Source of the DNA: Planctomycetaceae bacterium
Lineage (GTDB): Bacteria; Planctomycetota; UBA1135; GCA-002686595
Direction: 5' to 3'
NCBI GenBank assembly: GCA_011525785.1
Contig: WYBT01000018.1
Coordinates: 1-47,901, forward strand
DNA: 47,901 bases
Under the pieces are notes generated by a model. The model was not told where the DNA came from. It was given only the letters and a program-made list of their open reading frames with translations, and did not search any database. A program made the translations under genes and the position numbers. Shown here piece after piece: positions 1-9,339 of the stretch; the first letter of the stretch is position 1; each line of letters begins with the position of its first letter.

Positions 1-19
1 CGCGCGGCGTGTAGCTCTG

Positions 20-1879
20 TCAGGGCCGATCGACGATGTGGGCGAGGCCCACGTTGTTGATCGGATCCTCGGACACGCTCAGGACCCGCTTGCGCGGGTT
101 CGTGCCCGCAGAGGCTCCCACGCTGACGCAGTCGAGCGCGGCCGGGAAGCCGCTTCCTCCGTGAGACGGCAACTGCGTCTGGGCGCTGAGGCTGAAGAAT
201 GCGAGGTCATCGCCAACCGCGGCCGCTGCGTTCGGAGTCGCGTCCACCCAGGGCGCAGCCGAACGCACGACAAGCTCCGCTCGGTCACGCGTGAGTTCAA
301 GGTCCAACGGAATCGCGCCGAAGTCCAACTGCCCGCCACCAGGGGCGAACATCGATTGCGCAGCGGCCGCGAGCGGGTTGCCGGAGAAGTCGATGAAGTC
401 GACATGCGCCACGTAGCGACCCGTGCCGAAATCAAACGTTGCGCCGATCGTCGACGCGACCTGCGCCCCGCTGATCTCAGGCTGCACGACAACCGAGTCC
501 GAGCTGAATACCTCGTACGGACCGGAGCTGGAGTACTGCCTGAACAGATGCGCGTCGGATCCCACGCCAGAGTTCAGCGGCGTCAATGCCGTGGGGAACG
601 AGCCGCCCGGTATCGGCAAGGGGAGAACGAAGTTGTCGAACGACGTGCGAATCACCGTGCGTGTGCGCTCCTTGTTGATCGCGAGGTCGTGCGTGCGGTT
701 GGCCGACTCCAGCCCGAGGTCTCCGGAGTACTGCACTACGGCCGACGGAGCGCCGGGAGTGATGGCGGTGAGGTCGAACACGTCGATGTGCCACTGGGCT
801 GAGGTCCCGCTTACGTTGTCACTGAGTACGACAGCGTAGTTCTCAGTGATCTCGACCGAGTCGACCTGAATCTGGTAGGTCCGCGTCAGTTGCGGCCGGT
901 AGTACATGCCCAGGTACGTGTCGTTCGACAGATCGAAGAACGAGACCATGCGGTTCGAAGTGACCACTGCGATGTCGTTGCTGAGCGACACGGCTACGTC
1001 GTGGGGCCCCAACGGAGCCTCGGGCAGTACCGCGGGCGCCACGCGTTGCTCGAGCACGATCTGGAACGGATCGATCTGCACCAAGTACACCCACGTCACC
1101 GGGATGATCCCGAACTCCAGGCGTGACGTGGTGACCACCGCGCGGTCGGCGATGACGGCCACCGAGTCCACTGCGCCGTTGGGCGTGCACAGGTTGGCCG
1201 GGTCGCCGGGATTGCCCGGCGCGGGACCCCAGTCGTAGCCGATGTTGATCGACGTGCGTGCGCCAGTGCTCAGCTCGATGCGATGGATCCAGTTGCGATC
1301 GTTGACGATGGCGAAGTCGCCCTCGCGCGTGATCTCGATGTCGTTGACGTGGCCTGCCAGCTCCCAGTCGTGCGTCGACGAACTCGTTCGTCCGATCAGG
1401 TGCGACTGAACGATCGATGGCGCGGCGAGGTTGATGTTAATGAGAGCTTCGATGTAGGTCTGATCGTGCTCTCCGCCGAAAGCGGTTCCGTCGAAACTGC
1501 CCGAACCCGTCGTCACGGCAAAGATATTGGCGATTGCGACGCAGTCCGAAGGTTGCCACTGGTTGCCGAGCAAGTACGGATCAGGCGTCTCTCCGAGTGC
1601 GGGCAATGCGGTGAAGGTGGGCGCCGAACCTGTGCTACCCGATGTCAGATCCCACACGGTGATGGCTCCAGCGTTGGAGACCGAGGGCAGTCCAGTGGTA
1701 ATCCCACTGCGAATCACGCCTCTGCGCCCATTGTAGCTGACTCCACTGTCGACGGGGAACGGAGCGCCCAGCGACACCTCGTGGCCCCACTGCGGGGCGG
1801 CGGTGGCTGGCGAAGAGAAGTGTGCGATGAGCACAGCGGCGACTGCGACGGCGCAGTGCGCGCGGGGAAGCGCGAACAT
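20..1879 (-). CDS. Secreted beta-propeller-like protein of unknown function
   Basis: This encodes about 619 residues. I chose the ATG at 1879, which begins MFALPRAHCAVAVAAVLIAH, because it is followed by a clear signal peptide ending near ATAAPQWG. An upstream in-frame start at 1939 would put about 20 non-signal residues first. The mature part is rich in short beta-strand blocks such as DVAVSLSNDIAVVTSNR, DSVAVIADRAVVTTSR and DSVEITENYAVVLSD, recurring at intervals of several dozen residues. That pattern suggests a propeller of the WD40/lactonase type (inference). It lacks the cysteine-bearing C-terminal domain found in most other secreted proteins of this window. The gene lies downstream of the P-domain protein on the same strand, across a gap of about 380 bp that holds tandem hairpins, so it probably has its own promoter. 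No enzymatic motif was recognised. Confidence 0.75.
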   Translation of the reverse strand: MFALPRAHCAVAVAAVLIAHFSSPATAAPQWGHEVSLGAPFPVDSGVSYNGRRGVIRSGITTGLPSVSNAGAITVWDLTSGSTGSAPTFTALPALGETPDPYLLGNQWQPSDCVAIANIFAVTTGSGSFDGTAFGGEHDQTYIEALININLAAPSIVQSHLIGRTSSSTHDWELAGHVNDIEITREGDFAIVNDRNWIHRIELSTGARTSINIGYDWGPAPGNPGDPANLCTPNGAVDSVAVIADRAVVTTSRLEFGIIPVTWVYLVQIDPFQIVLEQRVAPAVLPEAPLGPHDVAVSLSNDIAVVTSNRMVSFFDLSNDTYLGMYYRPQLTRTYQIQVDSVEITENYAVVLSDNVSGTSAQWHIDVFDLTAITPGAPSAVVQYSGDLGLESANRTHDLAINKERTRTVIRTSFDNFVLPLPIPGGSFPTALTPLNSGVGSDAHLFRQYSSSGPYEVFSSDSVVVQPEISGAQVASTIGATFDFGTGRYVAHVDFIDFSGNPLAAAAQSMFAPGGGQLDFGAIPLDLELTRDRAELVVRSAAPWVDATPNAAAAVGDDLAFFSLSAQTQLPSHGGSGFPAALDCVSVGASAGTNPRKRVLSVSEDPINNVGLAHIVDRP

Positions 1880-1959
1880 GAGGTGACCCCCACGGGGCTG
1901 GCCAGCGCGCGCGAGTCGGGCTGGAGCGGGAGGCTCCATTGCGAGCCAGGCTGCGAGCG

Positions 1960-2057
1960 GTCGACGCGCGCCCCGAGCGCGTCGACTCTGTCGACGCGCG
2001 CCCCGAGCGCGTCGACTCTGTCGACGCGCGCCCCGAGCGCGTCGACTCTGTCGACGC
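1960..2057. repeat. Three tandem 30-bp units, each a perfect hairpin
   Basis: Three identical 30-bp units start at 1961, 1991 and 2021, and a fourth partial unit follows. Each unit, with the preceding base, holds a perfect 10-bp inverted repeat (gtcgacgcgc / gcgcgtcgac) around a 7-nt loop, gccccga. Units are separated by tct. The array lies between the stop of the P-domain gene (2258) and the start of the next minus-strand gene (1879). It could be an array of protein-binding palindromes, stacked transcription attenuators, or a palindromic repeat expansion. No T-run follows on either strand, so it is not a classical terminator. Confidence 0.9.
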
Positions 2058-2257
2058 TACCTGACATCGCCAGGGCGTCAAGTCCCGCCGGCGCGATCTC
2101 ACAATCGGGACGCAGGCCGAATTGAGCTTGGCGCGCTCTTCCTTCGCAGTTCGCGCCCGCTCGTTCCTATTCGTGCCTGCTCAGCGGCTCCTGCGCGCCT
2201 TCTCGACTGGTGGAGTCGGCGACTCGACAGGAGCCGCGTGAGAAGCGGCGCGCCGGG

Positions 2258-4645
2258 CTACGGCACGTAAGTCAGCTCGATCGCTTGCGACAGGAACGTC
2301 GTCTTGCACGACGGCGGGTCGCGGAACCAGCTCTGCACGTAGGCCTTGGCGCCCAAGGACCACGGATTGCCGAGCGCGCTGGGGTTGGCGGACTGGTAAG
2401 CGTCCCAGTCGAGCAGCAGCGAGCCGTTGCACTGGTTCGCGACGCCGCCCGAGTTCGCCACGAACGTGCGCTGCGTCGGCGACTTGACGCAGAAGAACGA
2501 GTTGCCGCCCGCGCACCAGAGCAAATTGGTGGCGCCGGACACGCCGTAGAACACGATGCCCGTCTTCTGGCCCTCGACATTGGCGACGGTGATCGAGCAC
2601 GGCGCCGCGAGCGCGAGGCTCGGGTTGGCGCTGGCGCTGATGCTCGGGATGCAGCCGTTGCTCGTGCCGCTGCCCGTCGGCGCGCAGTAGGTCGTGGGCT
2701 GCGCGAGGTTGCAGGTCTCGAGCGTGAGGTCCCAGCGCACGAGCGTGCCCGTGTCTGGCGAGAAGTCGTCGGCGATCGAGAGCGTCCACGCGCCGTTGGG
2801 GCTCGCGCCGATGAACAGATCGAGCGGGCCCTCGGGCGAAATCAGCGGCGTCGCCACGAGATCGACGTAGAGCGCGTCGCTGGCCGGAATCGGCGCGTCG
2901 ATGTCGAACAGCGTGCCGTTGAACACGTCGTCGAGATCGCCGCCGTTGTCCGTGGAGAGCGGCACGGTGACGCCGCTGGGCGAGATCAGCGAGAGGTCGA
3001 GATCGTTCGACCAGGTGTGCAGCACCTCGACATAGACCTTCACACGCTCGACGGCGCCCGGCACGCCGGTCACGTTGATCACGTCGGTGACCGTGGTCAC
3101 GTCGGGGATCGCGAGGTTGGGAGTCGAGCTGAAGGTTGCGCTCGCCGACGGCGGCAGCGCCGGGAGCGTCGCGAGCGTGAGCGACCAGTTGTTGAGCACA
3201 CCGGCGACGTTGAGCGAATCATCGGCGATCGACAGCAGCCAGACGCCGTTGGGCGACTCGCCGCGGAAGGCGCCGAGCCGGCCCTCGGGCGAGAGCAGCG
3301 GGACGTTCGTGCCGGAGCTGAAGAACTGATCCGTGACGGGCAGATTCACGTTGTCGTCCCACAGCGTGCTCGTGAACACGTTCGCCGCAAAGCCGTTGTC
3401 GGTCGTAATCGTCACCGTCGTGCCCGCCGGCGAGGTGAGCGTCATGTCGAGGTCGGCGTTGAGTCCGTGCGTGATGGCGGTGAACAGCTCGACGTCCCAC
3501 AGCACGCCGCTCTGCCCCGCAACGTTGACAGTGAACGGCGTGGGCGGTGCCGCGCCTGCGTCGGGGATCGCGCCGCTGACGCCGTTGAACGTGATCAGCG
3601 CCGGCGCGCCCGGGTTGGCGATGGTCGTGATGCGCAGCTCCCAGCGCACCAGGCTGCCGAGCATGCTCGACTGGTCGTCGAACACCTCGAGCGTCCACAC
3701 GCCGTTGGGGTTCTGGCCCAGGAAGTTGTCGAACGAGCCCTCGGGGCCGAGCTCCGTCGCAACCGTGTTCGCAGCGAAAAGGAAGTCTGTCGCCGCCGCG
3801 GTCGAGTCGGGGTTCCACAACGTGCCGTTGAACACGTTGGCGAACGAGCCGCCGCCGTCGGTCGTCACCCAAACGGCGGTTCCGGCGGGCGAGATCAGGC
3901 GCAGGTCGATGTCGGAGGGCCGCGAGTGGGGGAGCTCGGTGTAGAGCTCGACTTTGGCGAGGTAGCCGCCTGCGCCGGAGACGTTGAGCGTGTCCTGCAC
4001 CGAACCCGCGTCGGGGATCGCGACGTTCGGCTGGCGCACGAAGGTCGAGTTGACGCCGTTCGGCGCCGCGTTGAGCGCCGACACGGCCAGGGACCACGAA
4101 CTCAAGGTTCCGACGTTGCCCTGCGTGTCATCGGCGATCCGCAGCGTCCACACGCCGTTGGGATTCTCGCCGCGGAACGCGCTCAAGCGGCCCTCCGGCG
4201 AAAGCGGCGTGGCTGTCACGAGGTTGGTGAACAGGAAGTCCGTCACCGGCGTGTTGACGTTGTCGTCCCACAGCGTCCCGTTGAACACGTCGTCGTTCAC
4301 GCCGCCGTTGTCGGTCGTGACGGTCACCACGGTCCCGGCCGGCGAGATCAGCGTGATGTCGAGGTCGAAGTTCGCGCTGTGGGCGATCGCCGTGAACAGG
4401 TTCACGTCCCACAGGTACGAGCCGAGTCCGGAGACCGTCGTGGTGTAGGTCGCGAACGAGCCGTTGAAGATCGGTCCGCCGACGCCGTTGAAGGTCGTGC
4501 TGGTCGGAACTGCGCCGCCGCAGGCCGGCGCCAGCGCGAAGTGGGGCTGACCGGTGCGGAGCTCTTCAGTCCACTGGGCCTGGCTGGTCAGCGTGAGGAG
4601 CAGCGCGGTGACTGTGGCGCGGGTCGGAATTCGGAGGGTCGTCAT
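2258..4645 (-). CDS. Secreted protein with four proprotein-convertase P-domains and the shared C-terminal domain
   Basis: This encodes 795 residues from the ATG at 4645. It begins MTTLRIPTRATVTALLLTLT, a signal peptide ending near SQAQ. Four consecutive P-domain-like modules of about 150 residues follow. Each carries a DLDxxLxSPAGT-type strand, a TDNGG turn, VFNGTLWDDN and a closing NGVWTLxIADD...GTLSSW motif, as in the P-domains of subtilisin-like convertases (PF01483). No protease domain is present. The last 145 residues, from about 2698, are the C-terminal domain shared by six proteins here, starting TTYCAPTGSGTSNGC and containing SWFRDPPSCKTT. This copy has extra cysteines that are also present in the gene at 6500-9160. 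It is probably exported and acts at the cell surface or outside the cell; its role is unknown. Confidence 0.85.
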   Translation of the reverse strand: MTTLRIPTRATVTALLLTLTSQAQWTEELRTGQPHFALAPACGGAVPTSTTFNGVGGPIFNGSFATYTTTVSGLGSYLWDVNLFTAIAHSANFDLDITLISPAGTVVTVTTDNGGVNDDVFNGTLWDDNVNTPVTDFLFTNLVTATPLSPEGRLSAFRGENPNGVWTLRIADDTQGNVGTLSSWSLAVSALNAAPNGVNSTFVRQPNVAIPDAGSVQDTLNVSGAGGYLAKVELYTELPHSRPSDIDLRLISPAGTAVWVTTDGGGSFANVFNGTLWNPDSTAAATDFLFAANTVATELGPEGSFDNFLGQNPNGVWTLEVFDDQSSMLGSLVRWELRITTIANPGAPALITFNGVSGAIPDAGAAPPTPFTVNVAGQSGVLWDVELFTAITHGLNADLDMTLTSPAGTTVTITTDNGFAANVFTSTLWDDNVNLPVTDQFFSSGTNVPLLSPEGRLGAFRGESPNGVWLLSIADDSLNVAGVLNNWSLTLATLPALPPSASATFSSTPNLAIPDVTTVTDVINVTGVPGAVERVKVYVEVLHTWSNDLDLSLISPSGVTVPLSTDNGGDLDDVFNGTLFDIDAPIPASDALYVDLVATPLISPEGPLDLFIGASPNGAWTLSIADDFSPDTGTLVRWDLTLETCNLAQPTTYCAPTGSGTSNGCIPSISASANPSLALAAPCSITVANVEGQKTGIVFYGVSGATNLLWCAGGNSFFCVKSPTQRTFVANSGGVANQCNGSLLLDWDAYQSANPSALGNPWSLGAKAYVQSWFRDPPSCKTTFLSQAIELTYVP

Positions 4646-4742
4646 CGGTGGGCCTGTGGCTTGGAGCGACACCAGGTCGACGCCGCTCGGACGCAGCATG
4701 GTAATCGCGAGCGCTAAGCGCGGGGGCGCTCGCCACGAGGCT

Positions 4743-5501
4743 TCACTCGGACTTGTCGTCGGCTTGGTCCGCCGGCGCATTCACGCTCGCCGCACGCGCC
4801 TGCGCCTCGAGCACGAGCAGCGCCTCGAACGCGGCCCAGCGCTCGGCCTCCTTGCGCGTGCGGCCCCACGCGCTCGGAAAGCTCGCCTCACCGATGCGCG
4901 CTTGCATGCAAAAAGCCTTGGAATGCGCGCTGCCGAAGGCCTCGAGCAACTGGTAGCTGGGGAGTGTCGCCCAGCGCGCCTGCGCGAGGTGCTGCAGGCG
5001 CTGTTTGGGGTTGGCCGAGCCCCATTCGCGTGTCGCGCGCTCGAGCGTTTCGCCCAAGGTCGCGAGCGCCGCGCGCCGCGCCGCTTCGAAGCCGCCGTCG
5101 AGGTACACCGCGCCGAGCAGCGCCTCGTACAGATTGGCGAGCACCGAGGCCGGCAACGTGCGGCTGCGCAGGCCCGGGCCCACGCGCGCGAGGCGATCGA
5201 GGCCCAGTTCGCGCGCCACGGCGCTGAGCGTGGGGCGCGAGACGACCACAGCCTTGATCTCGGTCATCGCGCCTTCGCTCAGCGCCGGCCGACGCGCGTA
5301 GAGCTCGTGGGCGACGATCAGGTCCAGGGCGGCGTCGCCCAGGAACTCGAGGCGCTCGTTGTCGTGCTCGAGGTGCGTCGACGCGTGCGTGAGCGCCTTC
5401 TCGAGCAGCGCGGGGTTGGCGAAGTTGTGGCCGCCGAATTGCACGCCGCGCAGTGTAGGTGCATTCTCGCGCGCATGAGCGACTGGCGTCCGCGGGAGCA
5501 C
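4743..5501 (-). CDS. rnc: Ribonuclease III
   Basis: This is a double-strand-specific endoribonuclease for rRNA and mRNA processing. The RNase III signature NERLEFLGDAALDLIV near residues 48-63 holds the first catalytic acidic pair. The second catalytic segment reads ANLYEALLGAVYLDGG and keeps the essential Glu, but has Asn where Escherichia coli has Asp114. Asn at this position also occurs in other bacterial lineages. A double-stranded RNA-binding domain follows from about residue 165, with PSYQLLEAFGSAHSKAF and a GRTRKEAERWAAFEAL helix. The length of up to 252 residues suits the family. The start is uncertain: GTG codons at 5501 and 5444 are both possible. The shorter form (233 residues) places the usual few residues before FANPALLEKALTHAS and avoids overlap with a small plus-strand reading frame. 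Neither start has a clear ribosome-binding site. Confidence 0.93.
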   Translation of the reverse strand: MLPRTPVAHARENAPTLRGVQFGGHNFANPALLEKALTHASTHLEHDNERLEFLGDAALDLIVAHELYARRPALSEGAMTEIKAVVVSRPTLSAVARELGLDRLARVGPGLRSRTLPASVLANLYEALLGAVYLDGGFEAARRAALATLGETLERATREWGSANPKQRLQHLAQARWATLPSYQLLEAFGSAHSKAFCMQARIGEASFPSAWGRTRKEAERWAAFEALLVLEAQARAASVNAPADQADDKSE

Positions 5502-5651
5502 GACGAGTTCGTCGAGCCGCTCTTGGGCGGGCTCGCGCCGCGCGAGCGGGAGTCGCAGCCCTTGCCGCGCGACAGCGACCGCTCGCTGTGGTTGTGGCTG
5601 CTCGCCGGCGCGGTCAGCGTGCTCGCGCGCGCCTGGCTGCTCGCCGCGTGA
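5475..5651 (+). CDS. Possible 58-residue single-span membrane protein
   Basis: The reading frame begins MSDWRPREHDEFVEPLLGG. It has a charged N-terminal half and a hydrophobic C-terminal segment, LWLWLLAGAVSVLARAWLLA, that would make one transmembrane helix. It fills the gap between rnc and pgl, and its stop codon abuts the pgl stop codon exactly. The composition looks like a real small membrane protein, not a shadow frame. However, there is no convincing ribosome-binding site, and its 5' end overlaps rnc if that gene uses its longer start. No family was recognised. Confidence 0.35.
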   Translation: MSDWRPREHDEFVEPLLGGLAPRERESQPLPRDSDRSLWLWLLAGAVSVLARAWLLAA

Positions 5652-6380
5652 TCACTCGTCCTCGACCAGGCCCGCGGCCGCCCCGCGGTCGACCAGCCAC
5701 AACAGCTTGCCGTCGAGCGGTCGGATCTTGCCCGCGGGCAGATCGCCCTGACCTTGCATCACCGAGCGCAACGCCGGGGCCTTGTCGCCGCCGGCGATCA
5801 GGAACATCACGCAGCGCGCCGCGTTGATCAGCGGCACGGTGAAGGTGATGCGTTGCGCGTCGAGTTTGGGCGCGTGGGTCGCGACGACCAGCTTCTGGTT
5901 CTCGCGCACGGCGCTGGTCCCGGGGAACAACGAGGCCGTGTGCCCGTCGACGCCGAGCCCCAGGAGCACGAGGTCGAAGCGCGGCGCGTGCGGCGCGAAC
6001 TCGCGCTCGAGGTCCTTCTCGTACTCGCGCGCGGCCTCGTTCGCATCGCGCAGCTCGCCGCGCACGCGATAGACCGCGCCGACGGGCGTCTTCGACAGCC
6101 AGGCGTTGCGCGCCATGCCGAAGTTGCTGTCGGCGTGCTCCGGCGGCACGCAGCGCTCGTCGCCGAAGAACACGCGCCAGGCCGCGAAGTTCGCGCGCGC
6201 GCCGCTCGCGGCCAGCCGCTCGTACAGCGCCTTGGGCGTGGAACCGCCCGAGAGCGCGACGCGGAACACGCCCCGCTCGGCGACGGCCTGCGCCGCGCTG
6301 CGCAAGAACTCTTCACGCGCCCGTTCCGCGAGCGCGTTGGCGTCGGAGAGCGCGACCAGCTCGACCCGATGGGGGGACAT
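5652..6380 (-). CDS. pgl: 6-phosphogluconolactonase
   Basis: This hydrolyses 6-phosphogluconolactone to 6-phosphogluconate, the second step of the oxidative pentose-phosphate pathway, in the cytoplasm. It encodes 242 residues from the ATG at 6380 (MSPHRVELVALSDANALAER). Family motifs (DevB/SOL type) are clear: VALSGGSTPKALYERLA near residue 42, VFFGDERCVPPEHADSNFGM near 70, and LGLGVDGHTASLFPGT near 135. Length and motif spacing are normal. The other two oxidative-branch enzymes (zwf and a tal-gnd fusion) lie about 15 kb away on the same strand, so the pathway is only loosely clustered. An alternative name is glucosamine-6-phosphate deaminase-like, but GDERCVPPEHADSN favours the lactonase. 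Confidence 0.93.
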   Translation of the reverse strand: MSPHRVELVALSDANALAERAREEFLRSAAQAVAERGVFRVALSGGSTPKALYERLAASGARANFAAWRVFFGDERCVPPEHADSNFGMARNAWLSKTPVGAVYRVRGELRDANEAAREYEKDLEREFAPHAPRFDLVLLGLGVDGHTASLFPGTSAVRENQKLVVATHAPKLDAQRITFTVPLINAARCVMFLIAGGDKAPALRSVMQGQGDLPAGKIRPLDGKLLWLVDRGAAAGLVEDE

Positions 6381-6499
6381 CGCTGCGAAGCCTAGCGCGG
6401 CCCGCCACTGGACGCGACGGGCCGCGCGCGTTGTCGCTTCACGATCGCATCGACGGCGCAGCGGGCCGGCGCCGAGCGATGCAGTGCGTCGCGCTCGAC

Positions 6500-9160
6500 C
6501 TACTGGTACGTCAACCGCAGGCCCTGGGACAGCGAAGTGGTCTTGCACGCGGGCGGGTCGCGAAACCAGGCCTGCATGTCGACCACCGCGCCGGCGCTCC
6601 AAGGATTGCCGAGCGCGCCGGGATGCGAGAGTTGGAACGCGTTCCAGTCTTCGACGATCGCGCCATTGCACTCGCCAGCGTCGCCGCCGGTGCTCTGCGC
6701 GCCCATGCGTTGCTTGGGCGAGGCGACGCAGAGCAGGTTCGCGCTGCTCGCGCACCAAGTCGTCCCGACCTGCCCGTTCACGCTGTAGAAGAGCAGTCCC
6801 GCTTTGTCGCCCTCGACGTTCGAGACGGTGACGATGCACGGGCTGGCGTGCGCGACGTTGGGCTGCCCACTGGCAGAAATCGTCGCGATGCAGCCGTTGG
6901 TCGTGCCCGGCGCCGGCGGAGTGCAGAAGGTCGTCGGCCGCACCCGGCAGCCGCGCCACGCTGCAAGGTAGCTGTCGCCCGCCGGGGAACCGCCGAAGTT
7001 GCCGCCGACGTACAGCGTCGGGCCGCTGGGATCCTCGTACGACTCGAGCCGCGAGATCGTCGTCGTCCCGAGGTTGAAGTTGGGGCCCGGCCCCGACCAG
7101 CTCGAGCCGTTCCAGCGCGCGAACGCGCCGGTGCTGATCCCTCCGGCGACACTGAAGGTCCCCGCGACGTACAACGCCGGGCCAGAGCCGTCGTTGAACA
7201 CGTGCAGCGCTTCCACGGGTTCATTGACGCCGCTTCCGAGCGCGCTCCACGTCGAGCCGTTCCAGCGCGCGATGCGGAGCGTCTGGACGCCGCCCATGGT
7301 CGTGAACACGCCGCCGGCGTAGAGCTGTGGACCCGAGCCGCTGTCGAACACCTCGAGTGCGCGCACGGGGAGATTCGCGCCGCCGCCCACCGGCGACCAG
7401 CCGCTCGCGCTCCACTTGGCGATCCGCCCGACGCTCACTCCGTCCGCGACGGTGAAGTCACCGCCGACGAACAGCGCCGGGCCCGAGCCGTCGTCGAACA
7501 CCTGAAGGTCGCGCGCGACGGCGTTCAGGCCTGCGCCGACCGTGTTCCACGACGTTCCGTTCCAGCGCGCGATGCGAGTCGCCGGGAGACCGCCCGCCGT
7601 GGTGAACGAGCCGGAGACGTACAACTCCGGTCCCGCGCCCGCGTCGAACACCGCCATCGCGGTCCCGGGCGCGTCCAGGCCGGCGCCGAGCGGCGACCAC
7701 GCGGCGCCGTCCCATTTGGCGATTCGATCCACCGGCGTGCCGCCGGCTTCAGTAAACGCTCCGGTGAGGTACACCGCTGGACCCGAGCCGTCGTCGTAGA
7801 CCTCGATCGCGTCGACGCGGCCGTTGACGCCGCCGCCCAGTTCGGACCAATTCGCGCCGTCCCACACGCCGACGCCGCGCATGAATACGTTGTCGACGAC
7901 ATCGGCGCCGCCCGCCACGAGCAGCCGGGAGACGCCGCCGACGTCGACGCGTTTGAGCGCAGTGACGCTGTTGGTTCGCGCGACGTCGACGGATCGCCAA
8001 TGTGCGCCGTCATAGGCGGCGATGTAGTTCGCGGTCGCGCTGCCGATCGCCGTGAATCGCCCTATCGCGTGCAGGCGCGAACCGCTGCCGTCGTCGAAGG
8101 CGACAAGATCCGCGATCGACGCTCCGAGGGGGTGGGTGAAGAGCTCACTGACCTGGCCCCAACTCACGCCGTCCCACTCGTACACCGCGGCGTTGTTTCC
8201 GGCGTAGACGCGCAGTCCGCCGCCGAAATCGTGCGCCCGCAGCGCCGTCACGACTGCGGGGAGTCCCGCGCCGACGGCTGACCAGCTCGAGCCGTCCCAG
8301 CGCGCGATGTTGCTCGCAGGCACGCCGCCGACGTTGGAGAACGAGCCCGAGATCCACAGCGCGGGGCCGCTTCCGTCGTCGTACGAGCGCAACTCGTAGA
8401 CGAATTGTGAGTTGGTGCTAGCGATCTGCGTCCAAGCGACGCCGTCCCACTTCGCGACGCTCGGAGTCGACACTCCGCCGAACGTGAACCTGGAGGCCGT
8501 GTAGAGCGCGGGTCCGCTGCCGTCATCGAACACGCACATGTCGAGCACGGTCGAGTCGGCGCCATTTCCCAGCGGCGACCACGTGACGCCATCCCACTTG
8601 GCGATGCTGCGCGCGGGCGCGCCGCCCGCGCTCTGGAACGACCCCGAGGCGTAGAGCGCCGGGCCAGATCCATCGTCGAACACCATCAGTCCCTCGACCG
8701 TGCCGCTCGTTCCACCGCCGACGCTGGACCAGTTCGTCCCGTCCCAGCGCGCGATGTTCGAGGCCGCCACACCGCCGATCGACGAGAAGCTCCCGCCGGC
8801 GTAGAGCGCCATGCCGCTGCCGTCGTCGAAGCCGATCAGGTCGATGACGTATGCGGGGCTGTAGCCCGTTCCCACCGGCTTCCATCGCCCGTCCTGCCAC
8901 TTGCCGATGCCGCCCATCAGCACCGAGCCAGCTCGCGTGAAACCTCCGCCGACGAACAGCGCGGGCCCGTGCCCGTCGTCGAAGGCCAAGGCGCGAACCG
9001 TCGTTCCATCCAGTTGCGTCGACGCTCCCGCGAGCGGTGTCCAGGCCGGCGTGCAAGGCGTGAGCGCATCGACCTGCGCGCGCGCGGGCTCGACTGTGAG
9101 CACAGTCGCCGAGAGCAGGGCGGCGATCAGGGTCAAAGTGGACTGCATCGGTGTCTGCAT
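6500..9160 (-). CDS. Secreted 14-repeat kelch-like propeller protein with the shared C-terminal domain
   Basis: This encodes 886 residues from the ATG at 9160 (MQTPMQSTLTLIAALLSATV). A second ATG four codons later is equally possible. The signal peptide ends near PARAQ. The body is about 14 repeats of roughly 49 residues, with a consensus of FDDGSGPALYVGGSF, then IARWDGTSWSPVG, then GxGL. This resembles beta-propeller blades of the kelch or sorting-nexin type found in large planctomycete surface proteins. Repeats 6 and 8 are the most diverged. The last 145 residues, from about 6941, are the shared C-terminal domain (PTTFCTPPAPGTTNGC ... QAWFRDPPACKTT), with the same extra cysteines as the P-domain protein. 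The function is unknown; it is probably extracellular. Nucleotide repeats make this a likely site of recombination. Confidence 0.85.
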   Translation of the reverse strand: MQTPMQSTLTLIAALLSATVLTVEPARAQVDALTPCTPAWTPLAGASTQLDGTTVRALAFDDGHGPALFVGGGFTRAGSVLMGGIGKWQDGRWKPVGTGYSPAYVIDLIGFDDGSGMALYAGGSFSSIGGVAASNIARWDGTNWSSVGGGTSGTVEGLMVFDDGSGPALYASGSFQSAGGAPARSIAKWDGVTWSPLGNGADSTVLDMCVFDDGSGPALYTASRFTFGGVSTPSVAKWDGVAWTQIASTNSQFVYELRSYDDGSGPALWISGSFSNVGGVPASNIARWDGSSWSAVGAGLPAVVTALRAHDFGGGLRVYAGNNAAVYEWDGVSWGQVSELFTHPLGASIADLVAFDDGSGSRLHAIGRFTAIGSATANYIAAYDGAHWRSVDVARTNSVTALKRVDVGGVSRLLVAGGADVVDNVFMRGVGVWDGANWSELGGGVNGRVDAIEVYDDGSGPAVYLTGAFTEAGGTPVDRIAKWDGAAWSPLGAGLDAPGTAMAVFDAGAGPELYVSGSFTTAGGLPATRIARWNGTSWNTVGAGLNAVARDLQVFDDGSGPALFVGGDFTVADGVSVGRIAKWSASGWSPVGGGANLPVRALEVFDSGSGPQLYAGGVFTTMGGVQTLRIARWNGSTWSALGSGVNEPVEALHVFNDGSGPALYVAGTFSVAGGISTGAFARWNGSSWSGPGPNFNLGTTTISRLESYEDPSGPTLYVGGNFGGSPAGDSYLAAWRGCRVRPTTFCTPPAPGTTNGCIATISASGQPNVAHASPCIVTVSNVEGDKAGLLFYSVNGQVGTTWCASSANLLCVASPKQRMGAQSTGGDAGECNGAIVEDWNAFQLSHPGALGNPWSAGAVVDMQAWFRDPPACKTTSLSQGLRLTYQ

Positions 9161-9339
9161 GGCTTGTTTCGAGTTCCACGCACGCGTTGCCGCGCGCCGT
9201 TTTCGAGCTGTGATGCGGTGCTGGGTCGCGAGTCCGCGAAATCGCGCCGCTACGCGCCTCGACAGGCGTCGCGTCGCGCCGCGAACCACTGCTCGCTGTC
9301 GCCGAGCCACAGCCGCAGGAATCTCCATTTTTCTTCGTC

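Noticed and set aside
1960..2057. Tandem 30-bp units as a CRISPR array
   Set aside because: The units are adjacent, with no unique spacers of CRISPR length and no cas genes.
2210..4717. An 835-codon plus-strand open frame opposite the P-domain gene
   Set aside because: It has Arg/Ala-rich low-complexity composition with no domain. The minus strand has four clear P-domains.
6431..8281. A 616-codon plus-strand frame opposite the 14-repeat propeller gene
   Set aside because: It is a mirror of the repeat-coding strand, with no start signal or domain.
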